From contig NZ_NJGY01000001.1 of assembly GCF_002250505.1 (NCBI RefSeq), positions 1,298,489 through 1,362,488 of the forward strand: 64,000 bases of DNA. Reading direction: 5' to 3'. Numbering within the stretch: the stretch's first letter is position 1; each line of letters opens with the position of its first letter. Below the pieces are notes generated by a model, which searched no databases, was not told the origin of the DNA, and was given only the letters and a program-made list of their open reading frames with translations. Position numbers and translations under genes: made by a program. Below, piece after piece: positions 55,289 through 63,411 of the stretch. The stretch comes from Janthinobacterium sp. PC23-8. GTDB taxonomy: Bacteria > Pseudomonadota > Gammaproteobacteria > Burkholderiales > Burkholderiaceae_D.

Positions 55289-56197
55289 TCAGCCTCGCCA
55301 CAGCGCGCCGAGCCCATCGCGCACGCCACGCAGAAAGTATCTCAGCTGCAGCAGCCTGTTTTTCTGTGTCGCCAGCAGAATGCACTGATACACCATGTTG
55401 ATCATGACTTCGCGCAACGCCAGCAGTTTGGGCACATGGGACAGGCGCAGCAGCAAAAAGCCATTGCGGATGCGGTAATAACGCCGCGCCTCCGAATGAA
55501 TCGGCAAGCGCCACTTCAGGAAGGCAATCGAACGCTCGCCGATCGAATGGACCATGCACACCGAGGGAATGGCAAACAGCACGTAACCGGCATTCACGGC
55601 CCGCAAGCACCATTCGATATCGACATAATCGATAAAGAAATCGCTGCGCATCGCGCCCACCTGGTCCATCACGGCCATGCTGGTGAAGGAGCCCGACGAA
55701 ATGGCGATGGAAACGGGAATGGCGCTGGTTTCCTGACCGGTAGGAAAGATTTTTCGACGCGTACCATGCCGGCTGAACCAGACCAGAGGATAAAAAAACC
55801 CCTTCTGTTCATCCTTGAACACCGGCGCGACCAGGGCAACCCTGCGGGTTTGCGACAGCGCGAGAAAAGCGGCTTTCAACGACGCGACGAAGCACTGCGT
55901 GATGCTGCTGTCCTGGTCGAAATAGATCAGGTACTGGGCACCGGCCAGGCGCGCCCGGTCATTCCCCACATTTTGTGCGTAGGCAATACCCATGTTCTGC
56001 GGCAGCGCGATCAGTTCAATCTCGGCACAAGCCTCGCAGCCGGCGCGCAACAGCGCGATATTGGCACTGCCGTTGTCGACCACGATGATTTTTTCGACCT
56101 GGCCGGCCAGACAGGAAGTCAGCCGCCACAGATGGTCCGGCGTCGGGTTGTAGGTAACAACAATGGCATACACACTGCCAGTGGAAATATCATGCAT
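55289..56197 (-). CDS. GT2-family dTDP-rhamnosyltransferase-like protein
   Basis: A 302-residue GT-A enzyme starting AIVVTYNPTPDHLWRL, with IIVVDNGSAN, LPQNMGIAYAQNVGND, IYFDQDSSI, SGSFTSM and DFFIDYVDIEWCLRAVNAGY. The DQDS and IDYVDIEW motifs are typical of the RfbF/WbbL-type rhamnosyltransferase group. It is the first gene of the minus-strand polysaccharide locus. With rfbBDC nearby, dTDP-rhamnose is the likely donor. Upstream lies the helicase gene, also on the minus strand, 116 nt away. Confidence 0.9.
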   Translation of the reverse strand: MHDISTGSVYAIVVTYNPTPDHLWRLTSCLAGQVEKIIVVDNGSANIALLRAGCEACAEIELIALPQNMGIAYAQNVGNDRARLAGAQYLIYFDQDSSITQCFVASLKAAFLALSQTRRVALVAPVFKDEQKGFFYPLVWFSRHGTRRKIFPTGQETSAIPVSIAISSGSFTSMAVMDQVGAMRSDFFIDYVDIEWCLRAVNAGYVLFAIPSVCMVHSIGERSIAFLKWRLPIHSEARRYYRIRNGFLLLRLSHVPKLLALREVMINMVYQCILLATQKNRLLQLRYFLRGVRDGLGALWRG

Positions 56198-56312
56198 GAA
56201 GCGACTCCAGGCGCAAACACCGGCGGCAGGCGATCCACCGGCGTCCGATCTGCGCCTGTCTATGATGGGATGAGGAGCGTGGTGGATGCCGACATGCGCG
56301 CCGGCGCGGTGA

Positions 56313-57923
56313 TTACTTGCTCAAGCCGCCGAGCAGGGCTGCCAACTTTGGCTTGGGCTTGCTGGCAGGCGTATTGACCACCGCCGCTGGCGCCGCCTTG
56401 GCCGGCTCATATGGCTTGAGGAACCAGGGATCGACCTTCTCGCGGCGCGCGCCGGGACTGAAAGGCGGCCGGCTCGAGCGTTCAGGCGGACGGGTGGACG
56501 AGCGCACGTCGGCGTCGGACGCGCGCGGTGGACGCATGTCGCCTTCGGCGCGGCGCGGCGGACGGCGCTCGCGGTCGCTGTCGGCCGAGCGTGCCGGCAC
56601 CGGCGAAAAGCCGCCCAGTTCGCCACGCTTGACGGTTTGCTTGATCAGCCTTTCGATATCGGCCAGCAAGCGCTCGTCCTTGTCGGAATAGATCGAAATC
56701 GCGTCGCCCGAGGCGCCGGCGCGGCCGGTGCGGCCGATGCGGTGCACATAGTCTTCGGCGTTATATGGCAAGTCGAAATTGATGACGCAGGGCAGGTCGG
56801 AAATGTCGAGGCCGCGCGCGGCCACGTCGGTTGCCACCAGTACATCGATCTCGCCCTTCTTGAACGATTCGAGCGCGGCCATGCGCTCCTGCTGGCTCTT
56901 GTCGCCGTGAATCGCGGTGGCACTCATGCCTTCCTGTTCCAGCACGCGCGCCAGGCGCGAGGCGCCGATTTTCGTGTTCGAGAACACGATCACCTGTTTC
57001 AGGTCGCGCTGGCGCAACAAGTGCACCACCAGGGCGTGCTTCTGGTCTTCCGGCACTTTATAGACCACTTGCGTGACCTTGTCGGCGGTCTGGTTGCTGC
57101 GCGCCACTTCAATCGTCAGCGGATCGTTGAGAAAGGTGGCAGCCAGCTTCTTGATTTCCGGCGAGAACGTGGCCGAGAACATCAGGTTCTGGCGCTGTTT
57201 CGGCAGCAAGTTGATAATGCGCTGCAAGTCCGGCAGGAAACCCATGTCCAGCATGCGGTCGGCTTCGTCCATCACCAGCATCTGCACCTGGCCCAGGCTG
57301 ATGTTCTTCTGCTCGATATGGTCGAGCAGGCGGCCCGGCGTGGCGATGACGATTTCCACGCCGCCGCGCAGGATCACCGTTTGCGGCTTCATGTCCATGC
57401 CGCCGAACACCACGGTCGAGCGCAGCGGGGTGTGCTTGGCGTAGGCCTTGACGTTTTCGGCCACCTGCACCGCCAGCTCGCGCGTGGGGGTGAGGATCAG
57501 CGCGCGCACCGGGTGGCGCGCCGGCGACATGCTGCCGCTGGCGTGGGCCAGCAGCAACTGGATGATCGGCAGCGAGAAGCCGGCCGTCTTGCCGGTGCCG
57601 GTCTGCGCGGCGCCCATCACATCGCGCCCTTGCAGCACCACCGGAATGGCCTGTTCCTGGATCGGCGTTGGATGCGTATAGCCCTGCTCGGTCAGCGCGC
57701 GCAGGATATCGGGCGCCAGGCCGAAATCGGCAAAGCTGAAGGCAGGAGCGGCAACGGCGGGAGCGGGAATGACAGCGGAGGTGACGGCGGGAGTGGCAGT
57801 GGCAACAACAGCGACAGGCGTGGCGGTAACGGCGGTAACAGCAGGAGCGTCGGTGGCGGCGACAGGCGCCGCGGCTGGGGCGAGCGCCGGATCGGGCGTA
57901 GGAGTCGTTTCGGTTTCAGACAT
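56313..57923 (-). CDS. DEAD-box RNA helicase, RhlE type
   Basis: A 536-residue ATP-dependent RNA helicase. The core holds Q motif FGLAPDILRALTEQGYTHPTPIQ, Walker A AAQTGTGKT, PTRELAVQV, ATPGRLLDH, DEAD in MDEADRMLD, SAT, DVAARGLDIS and HRIGRTGRAG. Residues about 8-60 are a low-complexity Ala/Val/Thr/Pro stretch unusual for the family; the last 110 residues are the usual basic Arg/Pro-rich RNA-binding tail. RhlE proteins act in ribosome assembly and RNA decay, often in cold. The start at 57923 (MSETETT) follows the long 603-nt non-coding region. Confidence 0.94.
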   Translation of the reverse strand: MSETETTPTPDPALAPAAAPVAATDAPAVTAVTATPVAVVATATPAVTSAVIPAPAVAAPAFSFADFGLAPDILRALTEQGYTHPTPIQEQAIPVVLQGRDVMGAAQTGTGKTAGFSLPIIQLLLAHASGSMSPARHPVRALILTPTRELAVQVAENVKAYAKHTPLRSTVVFGGMDMKPQTVILRGGVEIVIATPGRLLDHIEQKNISLGQVQMLVMDEADRMLDMGFLPDLQRIINLLPKQRQNLMFSATFSPEIKKLAATFLNDPLTIEVARSNQTADKVTQVVYKVPEDQKHALVVHLLRQRDLKQVIVFSNTKIGASRLARVLEQEGMSATAIHGDKSQQERMAALESFKKGEIDVLVATDVAARGLDISDLPCVINFDLPYNAEDYVHRIGRTGRAGASGDAISIYSDKDERLLADIERLIKQTVKRGELGGFSPVPARSADSDRERRPPRRAEGDMRPPRASDADVRSSTRPPERSSRPPFSPGARREKVDPWFLKPYEPAKAAPAAVVNTPASKPKPKLAALLGGLSK

Positions 57924-58526
57924 AGTTTTCTGGTGTGCCTCCGCACTGCGGAAGCCATGCTTTCTCAATAAACAACATTTCAGGGCGCAGCAGCTACGTT
58001 TTGCAAGCCCGATGATTGTTCTTACGGCACCTCTGTGCTCCGAGGCAGGCTGTGCGGCGAGTGCGGTAGCGTCAGGAAGGTGTACGGACGATGGCGGCGG
58101 AGATTGCGCCGGCGGAACATCGCGCGCAGAAGATACAATATCAGTGCTGTAAACGATACCCTAATTCACTGCAACTGTACACGGAAACCGTGATTTTCCG
58201 GCAAAAACCATCAAGAACCAGCCCCGCCGCCCCATCGAGCGCCACCAGCGCCGCGCATCCCTAGCGATCACTGCCAGCCCCGCCTGTGCCGCCTGTGCCA
58301 CGCTCCATCAGCGCCTGCGGACGACCTTGCCATGCCGGCAAGTTGACGACGTAGGAATGGGATGACACGGGGCAATGTTCCTAGCCTACATAAGCGCGTC
58401 GGCTCATCCGATGCCGGCGGCGGCACCATCGTCTTATAGTGGAGTCATTGCAGAACACAACGCAGCACAGAATACAAAACAACAGCAATAACGCCAATCA
58501 ACAAGATCAGAAGACGAGGCCATATC
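57924..58526. other. 603-nt intergenic region between rhlE and the Crp/Fnr gene
   Basis: This is the largest gap in the window. It must hold divergent promoters for the helicase (minus) and the Crp/Fnr gene (plus). A CGGAAA/TTTCCG short hairpin is at 58182-58200 and a TTATAG at about 58432, 90 bases before the Crp/Fnr ATG, is a weak -10 candidate. The part near the helicase may be a long leader, common for cold-induced helicase genes. No credible coding frame or RNA gene was seen. Confidence 0.4.
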
Positions 58527-59342
58527 ATGTACAAAGCTTATAGCAACCTGTCCCCAGCCGTGACCAGCACCACCGCCAGCGGCGACTGGAAACCAGCGCC
58601 CGCCAAAGCCCCCGCTTCGCCCATGATCAGCATCACTGGCGCCCAGCAGAACGAACTGCTGCGGGCCCTGTCGCGCACCGACCTCGAACGCCTGTTCTGC
58701 CAACTGGAACTGGTCGCCCTGCCCGCCGGCAAGCACCTGTTCGACTTCGGCGACAAGATCGACTATACCTACTTCCCGACCAACGCCATCGTCTCCCTGC
58801 TGTATGTGATGGAAGACGGCGCCACCACCGAGATCGCCGTGATCGGCCGTGAAGGCGTGGCCGGCGTGACGCTGTACGAAGCCGAACGCGCCACCTGCAC
58901 CGCTGTCGTGCAAAGTGCCGGCTACGGCTACCGCCTGAAAACGGCCTTCCTGCGTGAAGTCTTCAACGAAGGCGGCGCCCTGGCCCAATTGCTGATGCGC
59001 TACACCAGCGCCATGTTTGCCCAGATGGCCCAGAACGTCGTCGGCGGCCGCCACTGCAGCATCGAACAAAAACTGTGCCGCTGGTTGCTGGACCGCCTGG
59101 ACCGTTCGCTGTCGAACGAACTGAAAGTAACGCAAGACACCATGGCCAACATGCTCGGCGTGCGCCGCGAAAGCATTACCGTCACGGCCCGCAAGCTGCA
59201 GGACGAAGGCCTGATTCAATATCGTCGCGGCACCGTCGAAGTGCTGGACCGCGCCGGCCTGGAAGTGGCCGCCGGCAATTGCTACAAAGCCGCCCGCGCC
59301 GGTTTCGAACAGTTCCGCAGCAGCATCAGCGCCTACAACTGA
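58527..59342 (+). CDS. Crp/Fnr-family transcriptional regulator
   Basis: A 271-residue regulator with a cyclic-nucleotide-binding fold (about 45-165: LVALPAGKHLFDFGDKIDYTYFP, AVIGREGVAGVTLY) and a C-terminal Crp-type winged helix (about 185-255: LKVTQDTMANMLGVRRESITVTARKLQDEGLI). The PxGRxxL-like cAMP pocket is not conserved and there are no Fnr cysteines at the N-terminus, so the effector is unknown. The first 40 residues are Ser/Thr/Ala/Pro-rich. It ends with a strong terminator and is probably a single-gene unit. Confidence 0.92.
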   Translation: MYKAYSNLSPAVTSTTASGDWKPAPAKAPASPMISITGAQQNELLRALSRTDLERLFCQLELVALPAGKHLFDFGDKIDYTYFPTNAIVSLLYVMEDGATTEIAVIGREGVAGVTLYEAERATCTAVVQSAGYGYRLKTAFLREVFNEGGALAQLLMRYTSAMFAQMAQNVVGGRHCSIEQKLCRWLLDRLDRSLSNELKVTQDTMANMLGVRRESITVTARKLQDEGLIQYRRGTVEVLDRAGLEVAAGNCYKAARAGFEQFRSSISAYN

Positions 59343-59373
59343 TCATTCACAGCGGCCTCCCGGCGCTCCTTCC

Positions 59374-59398
59374 AAGCACGCTGCGGCGTGCTTTTTTT
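59374..59398 (+). terminator. Rho-independent terminator after the Crp/Fnr gene
   Basis: AAGCACGC and GCGTGCTT form an 8-bp stem with a short TGCG loop and a run of seven T, 32 bases after the stop. Confidence 0.9.
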
Positions 59399-59435
59399 CG
59401 CCTGTACAATTGTGCCCTCAATTACGAAAGGCACC

Positions 59436-59927
59436 ATGGACGACTTCAACTGCGAAGACCTGCCGCATATCCGCGTACTGGCCGGCGAGAACGAAAACGG
59501 CCCGGTCTACGAATCGCTGCCCGCGCGCCAGATCGACGACGACGTCTACGAATTGCTGGCCTCGCCCGGCCTGACCCTGAACCTGGCGCGCGGCGACATC
59601 ATCAGCATCCAGGACCCGACCGTTCCCGCCGAAGTGCTCAAACGCGGCGGCAATTTCTGCATCCAGCTCTATGCCGACCAGGTACCGGACGACGCCGTGG
59701 CCAAACTCGAACGCGAGGTGCGGCAACAACTGGGCGGCACCCTCGATGGACAATACCAGGGCAACCTGACCTTCAGCGTGCCGGGCCGGCATGGCATCTA
59801 CCACGTCAACGGCCCCTTCGACGCCTTTCGCGAGGCCACCGGCGTGGAATGGTACTTCGCCAATATCTACGCCAACCTCGGCGATGACGACGACGAAACC
59901 TTGCTGGACTGGTGGCTGACGGCCTGA
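59436..59927 (+). CDS. DUF4265-like hypothetical protein
   Basis: A 163-residue acidic protein starting MDDFNCEDLPHIRVLAGE. The middle GPVYESLPARQIDDDVYELLASPGLTLNLARGDIISI resembles the DUF4265 pattern (variable head, then a YEL.ASPG...ARGD core). The C-terminus is very acidic (GDDDDETLLDWW). No signal peptide or membrane span. Function unknown. GAAAGG precedes the ATG at a good distance. Confidence 0.65.
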   Translation: MDDFNCEDLPHIRVLAGENENGPVYESLPARQIDDDVYELLASPGLTLNLARGDIISIQDPTVPAEVLKRGGNFCIQLYADQVPDDAVAKLEREVRQQLGGTLDGQYQGNLTFSVPGRHGIYHVNGPFDAFREATGVEWYFANIYANLGDDDDETLLDWWLTA

Positions 59928-59979
59928 ACAGAAAAGCGGTACATGCTAGGATGGAAGATTGATCTGTCTGTGCCTAGCC

Positions 59980-60687
59980 ATGAAACACACACTGTTCCTG
60001 TTCGACCTCGACGATACCTTGCTCGATTTCAAGGCCTCCGAAAACCTCTCCTTTGTCCGCACCATGCACGCGCTGGGCGTGGCGGGCGCCACCGAAGCGC
60101 TGTTTGGCTACTACCAGCCGATCAACGTGGCGCTCTGGCGCGCCTTCGAACAAGGCACCGTCACCCAGCATTTCCTCAAGGTTGAGCGTTTCCGCCAGAC
60201 GTTCCTGGCCGCCGGCCTGGTACTCGATCCCGAACTGGCCAGCCGCCTGTATCTCGAATCGTTGTCGGACACGGTGGTGCTGATCGACGGCGCGGTCGAA
60301 CTGTGCGCAACCTTGGCCGCGATCGGCGAAGTGGGCATCCTCACCAACGGCGTCGATGCGATCCAGAACCGCCGCATTGCCAGCTCGGGCCTGCAGCCGC
60401 ATATTTCCTTCGTCGCCACCTCCGAAGCGGCCGGCCATGCCAAGCCGGACCTGCGCTTTTTCGACTACGCGGCGAAGATGGCCGGGCCGTTCAGCAAGGA
60501 GCAGGCGATCATGATCGGCGACCGCCTCGACGCCGACATCCTTGGCGCCAACCGTTACGGCGTCGACAGCTGCTGGTACAACCCGCAGCAGAACAGCAAT
60601 ACCTCGGCGGCGGCGGTGCCGACCTTCGAGGTGGCCAGCCTGCGCGAAATCGTGGCCGCGCTCCAGGGTTTGCCGGTGGCGTCGTGA
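59980..60687 (+). CDS. HAD-superfamily hydrolase, YjjG-like 5-prime-nucleotidase
   Basis: A 235-residue HAD phosphatase with motif I LFLFDLDDTLLDFKASE, motif II LTNG (GILTNGVD), the lysine HAKPDLRFFDYA, and motif III MIGDRLDADILGANRYG. Cap size and the DDTLLDF start resemble YjjG, a pyrimidine nucleotidase that removes toxic nucleotide analogues. The start is set to the MKHTLFLF methionine. It follows the DUF4265-like gene by 52 nt on the same strand. Confidence 0.88.
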   Translation: MKHTLFLFDLDDTLLDFKASENLSFVRTMHALGVAGATEALFGYYQPINVALWRAFEQGTVTQHFLKVERFRQTFLAAGLVLDPELASRLYLESLSDTVVLIDGAVELCATLAAIGEVGILTNGVDAIQNRRIASSGLQPHISFVATSEAAGHAKPDLRFFDYAAKMAGPFSKEQAIMIGDRLDADILGANRYGVDSCWYNPQQNSNTSAAAVPTFEVASLREIVAALQGLPVAS

Positions 60688-60738
60688 CAGCGTGCGCGCT
60701 ATGTTGGTGGCCGTACAGTGAGGCAGCGTTTGCCTTGC

Positions 60739-60744
60739 TATAAT
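60739..60744 (+). promoter_or_regulatory. Candidate -10 upstream of the KaiC-like gene
   Basis: Perfect TATAAT, 99 bases before the KaiC-like ATG, with no convincing -35. It suggests a separate promoter for the kaiC/receiver pair. Confidence 0.4.
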
Positions 60745-60842
60745 CAGGACGACAAGATTGCCGGTTTTTCAAACGCGCCACGGCCCGGCGCCGCACGCCA
60801 GCCAGACCGCTACGCCGGCCCGTTGCCCATGATGAGATTGAC

Positions 60843-62285
60843 ATGAACACCAGAACCAACCCGCTAGCGCGCATTCCCCTGTTGAACACCGGCGTGGCCG
60901 GCATGGACCGTATCCTGGGCGGCGGCTTTCCGGCCCACAGTCTTTATCTGATCCAGGGCCTCGCTGGCAGCGGCAAGACCACACTGGCCTGCCAGATCGG
61001 CTTTCATCACGCGCACCAGGGCAAGAAAGTGCTGATCCTGACCCTGATCGCGGAAACCCATGACAAGATGCTCAACCACCTGAGCAGCTTTTCCTTCTTC
61101 GACGAAAGCCTGGTGGGCGAGCGCATCCTGTTCATCGGCGCCTATGCCGACCTGCTCAAAGGGGGCCTGCGCGAACTGCTCAAGTCGATCGCCACGACCC
61201 TGGCCGAAGAGCGGCCCGACATCATGATCATCGACGGCTTTCGCACCGTGCGCGACGCCAGGCCGTCCGACGTGGCGCTGTCGGAATTCATGCTCTCGCT
61301 CAATTCGCTTGTCTCGACCATGCAGTGCACCACCTTTTTGCTGTCGCCGACCGAAGGCAATGTGGCCGACTCGGAAAACACCCTGGTCGATGGCTTGATC
61401 GAACTGAGCCAGTTCGAGCATGGGCTGCAACTCCTGCGTGAAATCAAGGTCTTCAAGCTGCGTGGCAGCAAGCACTTGCTGGGCCGCCATGTATTCGAAG
61501 TGGATGAAGACGGCCTGGTGATGTATCCGCGCCTCGAAGCGATCAGCTCGACCTCGGGCGCGACGCCCGGCATGTCGCGTCAACGCCTGGGCTTCGGCAT
61601 CCAGGGCATCGATGAACTGACACTGGGCGGCATCGCCAAAGGTTCGACCACGGCGCTGCTGGGCAATCCCGGCGTGGGCAAGACACTGATGGGACTGCAT
61701 TTCATCCTTGAAGGCCTGCGGCGCGGCGAGCACTGCCTGATCGCCGGCTTCTACGAATCGCCCTCGCGGCTGATCGAAAAGGCCGCCAGCGTCGGCATCG
61801 ACCTGCAGCCCTACCATGACAGCGGCGCCCTGCAAATCATCTGGCATCCGCCATTGGAGGTGCTGGTCGACCGCCTGGCGCAGCAGGTGCTACGCAATAT
61901 CGGCGAACGCGCCGTGACGCGGCTGTTGGTCGATGGCATCGACGGCCTGCGCGACATCATCGTCCACGATGGCCGCTCGCGCTCCTTCCTGGCGGCCTTT
62001 GTCAACGAGCTGCGCTGCAGTAATGTGACTACCTTCTTCACGCAGGAACTGCCCTATTTCGGCCAGGACCAGTTGCATGGCGACATGTCGGCGTCGATGC
62101 TGTTCGAAAACATCATCCTGCTGCGCTTCGTCGATGTCAACGGCATCAACCGGCGCCAGATCGGCGTACTGAAGCTGCGCGAAAACAGCTACGACGCGGC
62201 CAACCACGTGCTGTTCATCAATGATCATGGCATGTCGGTCAAGGCGCCCGTCACCGGCCCGGTCGTGCCCGACATGGAGCTATAG
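60843..62285 (+). CDS. KaiC-like double-domain ATPase (RAD55 family)
   Basis: A 480-residue protein with two RecA-like domains: the first with Walker A GLAGSGKTTLA (about 39-49) and GVAGMDRILGGGFPAHS before it; the second with GIQGIDELTLGGIAKGS and Walker A GNPGVGKTLMG (about 275-285). Walker B strands are MIIDGF and LLVDGID. This is the KaiC duplication, but outside cyanobacteria it is used in stress or light signalling rather than as a clock. The receiver gene follows by 9 nt, forming a two-gene unit. The catalytic glutamates and phosphorylation sites were not assigned. Confidence 0.88.
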   Translation: MNTRTNPLARIPLLNTGVAGMDRILGGGFPAHSLYLIQGLAGSGKTTLACQIGFHHAHQGKKVLILTLIAETHDKMLNHLSSFSFFDESLVGERILFIGAYADLLKGGLRELLKSIATTLAEERPDIMIIDGFRTVRDARPSDVALSEFMLSLNSLVSTMQCTTFLLSPTEGNVADSENTLVDGLIELSQFEHGLQLLREIKVFKLRGSKHLLGRHVFEVDEDGLVMYPRLEAISSTSGATPGMSRQRLGFGIQGIDELTLGGIAKGSTTALLGNPGVGKTLMGLHFILEGLRRGEHCLIAGFYESPSRLIEKAASVGIDLQPYHDSGALQIIWHPPLEVLVDRLAQQVLRNIGERAVTRLLVDGIDGLRDIIVHDGRSRSFLAAFVNELRCSNVTTFFTQELPYFGQDQLHGDMSASMLFENIILLRFVDVNGINRRQIGVLKLRENSYDAANHVLFINDHGMSVKAPVTGPVVPDMEL

Positions 62286-62294
62286 CGAGCGGCC

Positions 62295-62702
62295 ATGAGC
62301 GATCACACTGCGATGATGGAAGCCCCCACGGATGGCAAGCTCGTCCTGCTTGTCGACGACGAGTTCGACATCCTGTCGACCTACTCCATGCTGTTCGAGT
62401 ACAGCGGCTTTCGCGTGGCGACCGCCGCCAACGGCCGCCTGGCCCTGGCCGCCGCCGCGCTCGAGCAACCGGCCATCGTCGTCTCCGATTTCATGATGCC
62501 CGCCATGGACGGCGCGGACCTGTGCCGCGCCTGGCGCGCCGACGACAAACTGCAAGCGATCCCCTTCATCCTGTGCAGCGCCGGCATCGTGCGCGACCAT
62601 GCCACGATTGCCTACGACAGCTTTTTCAGGAAACCCGTGCCGATCGACATGCTGATCAAGGAAGTGCGGCGACTGCTGCTCAAAGGCCGCACGCAGGAAT
62701 GA
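62295..62702 (+). CDS. Single-domain response regulator paired with the KaiC-like ATPase
   Basis: A 135-residue receiver protein: LLVDDEFDILSTY, phosphoacceptor Asp65 in IVVSDFMMPAMDG, Ser in ILCSAG and Lys in FFRKPVP. No output domain. It starts 9 bases after the KaiC-like stop, so the two are surely cotranscribed; such receivers often carry a signal from a histidine kinase to KaiC-like proteins. It is convergent with the FKBP gene. Confidence 0.92.
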   Translation: MSDHTAMMEAPTDGKLVLLVDDEFDILSTYSMLFEYSGFRVATAANGRLALAAAALEQPAIVVSDFMMPAMDGADLCRAWRADDKLQAIPFILCSAGIVRDHATIAYDSFFRKPVPIDMLIKEVRRLLLKGRTQE

Positions 62703-62721
62703 TGGCCTGCTGCGTCGAGCA

Positions 62722-63084
62722 CTAATCGCGCGTCAGCACTTCCAGCAATTCGATCTCGAATGTCAGGTTCGCATTCGGCGGTATCAGCCCCACCTGCCGC
62801 TCGCCATAGGCCAGATGCGCCGGCACCCACAGCTTGCGCGTGCCACCGACCTGCATGCCCGTCAAGCCCAGTATCCAGCCCTGTATCACCTTGTTATTGC
62901 TCAGCACGCACTGGAACGGTACACCGCGTTGATGCGACGAATCGAATTGCGTGCCGTCTTCCAGCCAGCCGCGATAGTGGGCGGTGACCAGGGCGCCACG
63001 TTCGGCGGCCTTGCCGGTGCCGGCCACGATGTCTTCAATTTTCAGCTCAGTTGTCATATTGATTTCATTGAAATTGCTGCTCAT
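62722..63084 (-). CDS. FKBP-type peptidyl-prolyl cis-trans isomerase
   Basis: A 120-residue single-domain FKBP that speeds proline isomerisation in folding. It has VTAHYRGWLEDGTQFDSSHQRGVPFQCVL (read in two parts), VIQGWILGLTGMQVGGTRKLWVPAHLAYGER and LTFEIELLEVL, all FKBP signatures. It has no signal peptide, so it is probably cytoplasmic. Two starts are possible: 63084 (MSSNF) or 63057 (MTTELKIEDIV, closer to the usual family start); neither has a good Shine-Dalgarno. Confidence 0.92.
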   Translation of the reverse strand: MSSNFNEINMTTELKIEDIVAGTGKAAERGALVTAHYRGWLEDGTQFDSSHQRGVPFQCVLSNNKVIQGWILGLTGMQVGGTRKLWVPAHLAYGERQVGLIPPNANLTFEIELLEVLTRD

Positions 63085-63411
63085 GCGACGTCTGACCGGC
63101 GCCGAGGCACGTCAGGCATTTCCGGCATTTCCGGCATTGACGTCCCCGACGCGGCCGGTAATTTGGCCAACGGCACCCGCACGAAAGTCCTGATCGCTTC
63201 GGGAAAAAAAAGGCCTTGCCATAAAGATCACCATCGATGGTCACGGTCGCTCCTTGCATCATCGATTGACGGGATATGCACCAGATTCAACATCAGGACA
63301 AGCGGCGTCACTGGCAAAAGTCGACAATGTTTGCATTACAAAAATGAAAAATGCTAGCGCAGCCAAGCCTTATATTAAAATTTGAATTACTCGCCGTAAA
63401 AGTATTGAAAA
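63085..63411. other. 327-nt non-coding stretch left of the ParA-like gene
   Basis: The left part is GC-rich and holds a 9-bp tandem repeat (63115-63138); from about 63280 the sequence becomes AT-rich and stays so into the ParA-like gene. No coding frame, tRNA or integrase site was seen. The composition change marks the probable edge of an acquired segment. Confidence 0.45.
63115..63138. repeat. 9-bp tandem repeat, about 2.7 copies
   Basis: GGCATTTCC repeats at 63115 and 63124 with a partial third copy from 63133, just upstream of the FKBP gene on its promoter side. Confidence 0.5.

Noticed and set aside
57769-58152. Plus-strand frame over the helicase N-terminus
   Set aside because: It is the complement of the Ala/Val/Thr-rich low-complexity start of the helicase and has no ribosome-binding site.
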